The notes below the pieces were generated by a model. It saw only the letters and a program-made list of their open reading frames with translations, had not been told where the DNA came from and did not search any database. A stretch of 64,000 bases of DNA from Ctenosaura bakeri (Eukaryota > Chordata > Lepidosauria > Squamata > Iguanidae). The stretch's first letter is position 1. Every line of letters starts with the position of its first letter. Of the stretch, positions 56,653-64,000 are shown in pieces. Both the position numbers and the translations under genes were made by a program. Location: contig CAOLHI010000019.1 in NCBI GenBank assembly GCA_948474755.1, positions 930,001-994,000 of the forward strand, given 5' to 3'.

Positions 56653-57870
56653 TGACTAATAATCCGTATAGACCAGATGAATCAACTCAGGTACAAATCC
56701 CCGGAACAGTTGTTACAGGAGTTCCAGCACTTGCTGTTTACTGCTACAGTTGCTGAAGAAAACTGCTGCCTGCCAGCAGCCTCACAAAACTATCATCTTT
56801 TACCTGGCTTGTTAGGAGAACCGGGAGGTGTACATAAAGTTGTAAACAGTGTCCACTTTACAGCTCAGGTGTATGAGATGAGATGGGATGCTATACAGAA
56901 ATGAAAGCTTTGAAGCATCAGACTTTGTAGATAAAAGGTTATAGTTCCTTACATTTCAAAAATATATGGATGCCAGTTTTAGTCAGTATCCCTTCACCAC
57001 CGCTCAGTTTCTCCAGAGAAATGGCTAAGATTCTAGTATTCTGTTCCATATTTCTATTTTAAGTGTATGGATGGGGAACCCCTCCCCATTTATGCCTTTT
57101 CCATTGCATTCTGCTAGCATAATCTCCTAGTATAAGATCAAAGCGGCACTGTCAGAGCTCTAAAAAGATGCATTTACATTCTTCCTCACTCATGGATATA
57201 AATAATGAAATAAAATAGAATTTGGCAAGAAATAACATTAATCAGAATGTACATAGAATATTGCAGACAGAAAAAAAATATGTTGGAATTATGATCTCCA
57301 GGTCTGAAACTCCTTCCTTTTTATTTATTTACCCCTGCGTCTATGTTAAAGTCCGTTGGACTGTTTAGAAGCTTTTTGTCAGTCACATGTTGTTCTATAA
57401 ATATACATATACATGCCATGTGAACTAGCTGAGCCTTTGAAAGCTCATATAATAAATAAACCTGAGAAGTGTCAGATAAGTTTCCTTTCCCCATTTTTTG
57501 GAAGCACTGACTTAGCTACTGAGGCTTTGCTTCTCATATTCAGTTTTAAAAGATGACGGCATAGTTGACGTACAACTTAGGACAGTGCTTTTCAGTCTTT
57601 CTCTTTGATGGGAACTCTTTCCACCTTGTCTTACCTGCCTATAAACCCTTGGCATGTTCTGTGCCACAAGTCAATAAAATAAAGGGTGCTAGCTAGGTGG
57701 ATTGAGCCTCGCCATTGTTCTATGTGTCCCAAAAGTGCACTCTAGAACTGACTGTCAACACTGCAGGGGGATATCCATAATTATGGGCTTCTGATTGAAA
57801 TCACTGGGGCTCAGGTTGGTTTACTACTAATTGTTAATTGACTGGGAGATAGTATATTCCCTTACAATCT
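56653..57870. other. Intergenic interval, no recognised element
   Basis: AT-rich, no gene and no repeat I can name. Confidence 0.45.
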
Positions 57871-57874
57871 AGGG

Positions 57875-58005
57875 CAGGAGTGGCAGTTTGTGGCCCTCCA
57901 TATGAATGTTGGACTGCAGCTCCCGTCAGACTTAGCCAACACAGCAATGATAAGGGTTGATGGAAGTTGCAGTTGAACAACACTTGGAGGGCCACAAGTT
58001 GCTCA
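57875..58005. mobile_element. hAT-type MITE
   Basis: CAGGAGTGGCAGTTTGTGGC and its facing arm GGAGGGCCACAAGTTGCTC are inverted; 'ggactgcagctcccgtcaga' and 'ggaagttgcagttgaacaac' sit inside. Flanks CTTACAATCTAG and CTTACAGTCTAG are near-identical direct repeats. Confidence 0.75.
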
Positions 58006-58011
58006 TTATTC

Positions 58012-59155
58012 ACCTTACAGTCTAGTGTTTTGACAGTAAAGGATTCAGGATTACCAGGAGCCCAAAAATGGTTGAACAGGTTTAGTGTGACAGATCCCCC
58101 AGCAATGAGGTCAATGGCTTTGAAAGGACTTCTGATTGGCCATTATAAACTCTTTTCATAGCTTCTATGGAATTCCCCTGGGGAATATGTTAATATAGAG
58201 GTCTGGATGTAGGCATGAACTTTATCCAAGTTGTTGAACCTATCTCCAACATTGTTTCAGCATTCTCAAATACTCTTCTGAAGTTCAGACTAAATCCCTT
58301 ACCCATTGACATGGAAGCCACCAGCTCTGACTGCAAAGGAAGACTGACAGTTCTGGAACAGTGGAAATCTGAAAGAGGGAGAGGCTCCTCTGTGATAGTC
58401 CTGTGAAACAGCACTGTTAGTTTTCCTCATTCACCAATGATCAGATGCACATTCTGGGTTATCTGTTGGAGAACAATTGCTCCATTTCTCTGGAAAACTA
58501 ATCCCTAAATGAATGGATAAATAAATAAATTTGCTCACAAGTGAGCCTCAATGATTTCAGCTTGACTTTTTCCTAGGTAAGGGGGTACTGTACTGCAATC
58601 TAAGTCACACAGTATTTGAAAATATATAGAATTGTATATGTAATTTAATTCAGTGGAGGATTCAACAATGTGAGTTTATGCTGTGCATATATTTGCGATG
58701 TGCTGTAACAACTAAAATTGGATGGATATGAGAATGAATACATACAAGTAGCTGGAGGAGTCAGTCTTCTGCTTTCTTATTCTCAAGGTTTCACAGGAGT
58801 GACTCATCATGATATCTTTAAAAGGTTCCATAAGATTCAGCGGCACAGGTATTCACAATGGCTTCATTCAGTTTTCCCTTGTGTGTGATGTTATCTTAAT
58901 TGCTCTGATTCTCTCCTGAAAATCTCCAGTTAATTCTTCTGAGAGTTAAATGTGAAAGAAATCACAGGGATTTATTTCTCAAGACAAGATGGCCTTTGTT
59001 TTTGCCAGTAGAATACTGGAGAGATGTAGATGTGGGAAGGGCTACATTGAAGTTCTGTAGGTCAGTTATAAGACAGGTATAAAACTAAGAGCTGCCTGTT
59101 CTTCAGCTGCCTGTTCTCAGTGTGACCCCACAACTGGGAGAATGCTATCGACATA
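58012..59155. other. Intergenic interval, no recognised element
   Basis: No gene and no named repeat. 58740-58930 is non-repetitive and includes an AP-1-like GGAGTGACTCATCATG; regulatory role unknown. Confidence 0.35.
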
Positions 59156-59920
59156 GGCTCTTTTCTCACGGGGTAATTAAATCTTCCCAGGTCGACCTCG
59201 AACGGGGGCCTTTTTCACCTTAGAGAGAACCGGGTCGCATTTAATTTTTTTGATTCTCACCTCAATCCGCGCGGGGGAGCCACCATCCAGCATTCGCGCG
59301 CACTTTTAAAAAACCAGAAGAAATGTGGTTTTTTTCCTCCAATCCGTGCTCGTCGTTTTGTGAAAAAGCGACGGTGCATACTGATTCGTGCGGGGGATCA
59401 AGAGAGGGAGGGATTTAGGCGTGGCCAGCAGAAGCGACAAGACCGCCCCCAGTGCTTTCCAGTGCTGCTATCAAGGCTGAAAGGACCGTCATTAGTGGGA
59501 CTAGCACCCCAGCAATGTTCGTCAGCAGCTCGTGCTCCATACACAAAACAGCAGAAAGCAAGCAGAAAGACAGAGGGGGGAAAATGTCTCCACAGCGGCT
59601 CCAAAGAAAGGCGCAGGACAGGGTGGGGGGGGTTCGTTGGAGGATGTAAGGGGACACGCGTGCGTACTGATGTCCGTGATGACGCTCAGAGTGTTTCTTT
59701 TAAAAATTGAGCACAGCCAATCACTGCCAGACAGGACGGGGAAAGGACACCTATGGGAGTGACCATGGTAATATTGTGTGAATGCATTGATGCTGCCTAA
59801 GCCTTTTCTCTATGGAGCCGTGAGAATGCTCCTAAAATTTCAGTCCGTGTTAGTGGGGATTAAGGGAAAAGCCGCCTGGATCATAGTGGCACGATTTCTG
59901 CACCCTGTGAGAAAAGGGCC
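59156..59920. mobile_element. GGCC-ended non-autonomous DNA transposon, 765 bp, CpG-rich
   Basis: Inverted ends GGCTCTTTTCTCACGGGG and CCCTGTGAGAAAAGGGCC match at 16 of 18 positions. ATA is duplicated on both sides (59153-59155, 59921-59923). The interior has many CpGs (for example 'aatccgcgcggggg', 'attcgcgcgcac') and no transposase. Short overlapping ORFs at 59360-59762 resemble nothing known. Confidence 0.85.
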
Positions 59921-60257
59921 ATAATTTCCCAGTGCCCTGATCTGCAGCATCTCAGAAACCCTTCATGGGCTCTTTGGGGGTGATATCATCAGACATAACT
60001 ATGACAGTGAAGCTCCATAATGACGATGCAGGATTTCAGGTTTAGGGAGGAAGTTCCAAAGCCTTGGAGCAGCTACCAAGAAGGTCTTCTCCTTTGTTCC
60101 CATAAAATGTACATGGGAAGGTTATAGGGCTGAGAAAAGCGCCTCCCCTGAATATGTTAGGGCCTAGGTAGACCCATAGAAAGACAATAGTCCTTCACCT
60201 CATAGCCTGGATCTAAGCCTGGACTCAAGCCATATAGCTGTGAATGGCTACATGCAC

Positions 60258-60750
60258 ACAGTTCTGGGCACCACAGTTCAAGAAGGATATTGACAAGCTG
60301 GAACGTGTCCAGATGAGGGCAACCAAAATGGTAAAGGGTCTGGAAGCCATGTCCTATGAGGAGAGGCTGAAGGAGTTAGATATGTTTAGCCTGACAAAAA
60401 GAAGGTTAAGACATGATAGCCATGTTTAAATATTTGAAAGGATGTCATGTTGAAGATGGAGCAAGCTTGTTTTCTGCTGCTCCAGAAACTAGGTCACGGA
60501 GCAATGGATTCAAACTATAGGAAAAGAGATTTCACCTAAACATCAGAAAGAACTTCCTGACAGTCAGAGCTGTTGAGCAGTGGAATATGCAGCCTCGGAG
60601 TATGGTCGAGTCACCTTTTTTGAAGGTTTTTAAACAGAGGCTGTATGGCCATTTGCTGGGGGTGCATTGAGTGTTTGTTCCTGCATGCCAGGGGGTTGGA
60701 CTTGATGGCCATTGTGGTCTCTTCCAATTCTATGTTTCTATGATTCTAAG
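60258..60750 (+). mobile_element. CR1 LINE 3' end with coding remnant
   Basis: 60262-60426 translates to [30 protein letters not shown] and [18 protein letters not shown], the CR1 ORF2 C-terminus. A frameshift follows, then the standard 3' UTR ('aacttcctgacagtcagagc', 'ttggacttgatggcc') and ATTCTATG-like units at 60727-60749. Confidence 0.93.
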
Positions 60751-61037
60751 TTTTCAGGGCCAGAAGCAATTCATAGAGAGGTGGTTCAACCCCACATTGT
60801 TCTTAATTTGCTAGCTGCAAGCTGAGGAAAGTTAGACCAAATTCCTACCCAGAAATGCAAGTTCCACTACAACTTTTATGAATGCAAAAGATTATGACAA
60901 TAGAGTAGAATTAAGCCTCTCTCTTGGCTCTGAGAAGGAGTCTGCAGCTTCCCTGCCCTGCAAATAAATACTAAAGGTAATGAAAGATTTCTGCATGAAC
61001 AATCATGAGATGTTAACTGTAATGATTTCAACAACTT

Positions 61038-61100
61038 ACAGTGCAATCCTATACATGTCTGTCAGAAAATAGCTTACTACTTACTCCCAGGTAAAAAAAG
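61038..61100. repeat. Short squamate repeat ('gcaatcctat' type)
   Basis: 'acagtgcaatcctatacatg', then 'tactccca' and 'ggtaa' at the far end. Same class as 19395. Confidence 0.65.
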
Positions 61101-61250
61101 GTAAGGATTACATCTTTAGCTCTGAAGGTTTGCTATGATTAATTGAAAAAGAAATGTTCACACTGACTAACAAATTCCATTCTTCATCCTATTTTACATC
61201 TGCCCACACTCTTCATGTGAATCACTATATATGAACAGTGTCTCAAAATT

Positions 61251-61694
61251 ATGTACACACTAATAAAATTTTTGGCAGCTGTATTATTTCTTGGAGAAGC
61301 AATAATCGTTTTTCCACTATTAACTCTAAGCAAGGAGGCTGAAGGTCTTCTCATTCATGTTACAGCACAGGTTTGGTTACCCAATATAAGCTTCATTAAA
61401 CTTCCAATAAAAAAGTCATTTAACAAAGCACTAAGGCACCAAGGGCAGTTGGCACCATTGTATTTATTTGTTTATGCTAACTATGAACCATTGAATTTAG
61501 TAGAGTTTGGGAATGGAAAAGAAAGCTATGAGCATCATCACCAAGTAAGGTGTGCTTTCATATTGTTTTATCAAATGGACATGGTAAGGGAAATATGGCC
61601 ACTGGCCTATAGATGTGGCAGACTGATTTGTTCAGTAATGATGTCAGAACACCCAAATCAAAGGGTGGAGAACCTTCAATTCACTAGCTGTTGA
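61251..61694 (+). CDS. Unassigned 147-codon open frame
   Basis: The longest plus-strand frame in the intergenic region that is not GC-driven. It opens with a hydrophobic stretch (LIKFLAAVLFLGEAIIVFPL) that could act as a signal or membrane segment, then runs without low complexity and with scattered charged residues. I recognise no family. It has no upstream promoter cue and no neighbours of related function. Most likely a chance frame or an old retroelement piece; a coding exon cannot be excluded. Confidence 0.15.
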   Translation: MYTLIKFLAAVLFLGEAIIVFPLLTLSKEAEGLLIHVTAQVWLPNISFIKLPIKKSFNKALRHQGQLAPLYLFVYANYEPLNLVEFGNGKESYEHHHQVRCAFILFYQMDMVREIWPLAYRCGRLICSVMMSEHPNQRVENLQFTSC

Positions 61695-61924
61695 TCTTCT
61701 ACTCCCATCATACCTTGGCATGCAGGGCTTGATAGAAACTAAGAGTTTAAAATCTGGTGGGCAGCAGCCCTGATATATGCCGTGTGTGTATTTTCAGATA
61801 TTGCTTCAGATACGGTAAGTAGCACACAAATTGAATGAATGGATGGAAGAACTGTGTGTATGCATACAGATAAACAGGGTTGTGAATGTGTTGTTCAACA
61901 GTAGTAATAATTTCACTTTCCAGA

Positions 61925-62012
61925 TATTATGAGACTGCAGATCTCAGTATTCATCACCATTGGTTATGCTAGCTAGGGCTGATGGAGGTTTCAGCCCAGC
62001 AACATCTGGAAG
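61925..62012. mobile_element. hAT-type MITE fragment
   Basis: 'gactgcagatctcagtattc', 'ggttatgctagctagggctg' and 'cagcccagcaacatctggaa' are arms of the family at 57875. Confidence 0.6.
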
Positions 62013-62402
62013 GTGATCAAGGATAAATATATAAATATGCATCATGGGACAAGCATCCTAGGGATTGCATCCCAGTTTTGGGCTATGATTTCTCCAACTT
62101 CTACTGGGTATGTGCTCATCCAAATCCAGATTCAGTCAAGGGAGAGAAAGTGGCAAGTAGTATAGTATTTCGGAGTACTGCTACAACATACCTGTGCACT
62201 TTTTTCCTTGGGTGTATCTGCACTTCATATAAATATCTGTTTCATACCTCATTAATTGACATGGCTTCTGCTTGAGCAATCCCAGAATCTGCAATTTGGT
62301 TAAGTGCTTAAAATTCATGGGTAGAGGGTTCAAAGCCATTCACTTGAACTACACAGATGGAGTGATGCCAATTTTAACAGTGTAGTGTAAGTTTGCTGTT
62401 GC

Positions 62403-62785
62403 TGATGTGCTTTCAAGCTGACCAGGGCTGCTTTATCCATTAGGCAATTTAAGCAAAGTGCCTAGGTCCTACAAAATTTTTTGAGCTTATGAAAACAAAA
62501 TCCTAGGGCCTATGAAAGTATGTTGAGGCAAGGTGGGGGTACTGAATACAAGAGTGCCTAGGGCCTATGAAAACCTTAATGTGGCCCTGAAGTTGACTCC
62601 AGTTTATGGTGACATTATCCTAGGGGTTTTGACAGGATTTATTCAGAGGAAGTTACTATTGCCTTCCTCTAAGGCTGAGAGAATGTGACTTGGCCAAAGT
62701 AACACGGTGATTTCTTCAGCTGAGTAGGGTTTTGAACTGTGGTCTTCCAGAGCCCTGATCCCAAACTCAAGCCACCACAGCATGC
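62403..62785 (-). mobile_element. tRNA-derived SINE interrupted by a hAT MITE
   Basis: Plus-strand 'tgatgtgctttcaagctgac' joins across the insert to 'gttgactccagtttatggtg', then 'tgacaggatttattcagagg', 'agagaatgtgacttggcc' and 'ttttgaactgtggtcttcca'. Confidence 0.88.
62423..62589. mobile_element. hAT MITE nested in SINE, 167 bp
   Basis: Ends CAGGGCTGC and TGGCCCTG, target duplication AAGCTGAC (62415-62422) and AAGTTGAC (62590-62597), one mismatch. The interior repeats 'tgcctagg-cctatgaaa'. Confidence 0.9.
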
Positions 62786-63027
62786 TGGCACTCACAGAAC
62801 AGCTATACTTAATAATATTGTAATATAAGCTTGATACCATTTTAATGATTAGCATCACAATCAGTGACATTTAGAAGACTCCAGACAGTGGGAGGAAAAT
62901 CGTCAGATAGTACTAATATGGAATCCCAGAGGCATCATGAACTCCAGCAAAAATGTATATGGAGAGAAGAATATTAAAAAAATCTTAAGGGAGGTGTGTA
63001 TGCGTGTCTGTGTGAGTGAGAGAAAAA

Positions 63028-63050
63028 GGGGGAGGGGGAGGGAGGGAGAG
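63028..63050. repeat. Purine-rich simple repeat
   Basis: (GGGGGA)n-like run following 'gtgagtgagagaaaaag'. Confidence 0.85.
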
Positions 63051-63052
63051 AA

Positions 63053-64000
63053 CAGGCAATCTCAATTAATTAACACAGCATTTAAGAATGCATTGCATCT
63101 CTGCCTTTATCATAAAACTGACAACTTGATGATTTTTCGAGAGTAATTTCTTTCATCTGAAAACATTGGGGAAGTGGCTCTATAGGCAACAATTCTAGCA
63201 GTGGATAGAGAAATGGCTGTACTTTATCAGGCTTGGGGATTCTAGAGGAGTCTGAACTGTTCCTTTTTTACTTTTCACACCATTGTCTTACACTTTTTAC
63301 ATCAAGGAAGATAAAATAACTTTTCATAACTTTAGTTCTGCCTGTACAAATGTTCTTTTGGAACAGCACATTTTGTGTATAAAATAATTCAGAGGAAAAA
63401 GTAAGGTGGGTGGACACAGTACTGCCCAATAATAGTACCATTAAACTCCTGTGTTTCTGGGGTTTTTTTGGGTGGTGGTGGTAGTGTTTGTTTTTAATAA
63501 ATAGGACAGCAATCACTTCCAACCCAAGGAGACCAAAACAATGAGTTTTTAAATGAACCAGGAAATTCTTTCTCTTGAGAGAAGGCATGCCAAAATCATT
63601 GCTATGCCTTGATTTGTTGGCTAAAATTGCTGAAGTCTGGCACCAGGACTGTCAATAGGAGGGTTCTCAGAGGTTACTGTAAATTAGTTGCTTCTAGTTG
63701 GATGTGTGTCTGTATGTGTGCAATGCACATTCAGATCAATCAATCAAACTTGGGGATGCCCCCTGAAGACACCTACTGATCCAATACTTGTTCTTGGGCC
63801 AAATGAGGTTTGTACTCATAATACACAGGAGCTACCATTGGGGAAAAATTTAAAAATCCAACCTGGTAGGGCCATCTTCTCCTACAGTGTACAGTATAGT
63901 AGGAATTTACTGTTTGAACAGATTAATTAGCCAGTCATGAAAGATTCTGCAATATTTCAATACATCATGGTAACATTCTTCATGAGTTAAACAAACCAGA
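63053..64000. other. Right edge, no recognised element
   Basis: AT-rich intergenic DNA with no gene or named repeat visible. Confidence 0.45.

Noticed and set aside
59360..59762. Overlapping ORFs on both strands
   Set aside because: They lie inside the CpG-rich 765-bp transposon and stay open in several frames because of composition.

Overview
This window is vertebrate nuclear DNA, most likely from a squamate reptile and possibly an iguanian lizard. Evidence: one widely spaced GT-AG intron gene; a repeat mix of RTE/BovB, CR1/L3, L2-like and L1 LINEs; tRNA- and 5S-rRNA-derived SINEs with the tail shared by Sauria-type SINEs; and abundant hAT, Tigger/pogo, Helitron and GGCC-ended MITEs. The lineage call rests on remembered family features, not on a database search.

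The only protein-coding gene I can support is LIN7A (lin-7 homolog A, also Veli1/MALS-1), on the minus strand. Five coding exons join in frame at canonical splice sites: exon 1 42845-42902, exon 2 21259-21377, exon 3 5671-5742, exon 4 2555-2764, exon 5 534-743. They give 222 residues: a short N-terminus, an L27 domain that pairs with CASK-type scaffolds, a class I PDZ domain and a Gln-rich coiled tail. Introns are about 21.5, 15.5, 2.9 and 1.8 kb. The stop codon abuts a donor-like GTGAGA, so the 3' UTR may continue in another exon. A CpG island (about 42.1-43.8 kb) covers exon 1 and the likely promoter. An upstream ATG that resembles the human start lies out of frame there and makes a short overlapping uORF.

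Region by region: 1-533 is downstream of the LIN7A stop. From 744 to 42844 are introns filled with layered transposable elements, including an 886-bp hAT element with an exact 8-bp target duplication, a CR1/L3 LINE split by a SINE that is itself split by a GGCC-ended MITE, a Tigger split by a hAT, a 5'-truncated L1 with target duplications, and two long intronic hairpins. From about 43.8 kb to the end is the region upstream of LIN7A. I see no gene there, only repeats: a 5S-derived SINE, Tigger copies, a Helitron with a captured MITE fragment, CR1 3' ends and a 765-bp CpG-rich GGCC element.

The observations most worth following are a solo LTR at 54464-54901 carrying two interferon-response-element matches just upstream of its own TATA box; the out-of-frame upstream ATG of LIN7A; and a pair of nearly perfect palindromic MITEs that bracket the LIN7A promoter and keep CpGs that intronic relatives mostly lack.
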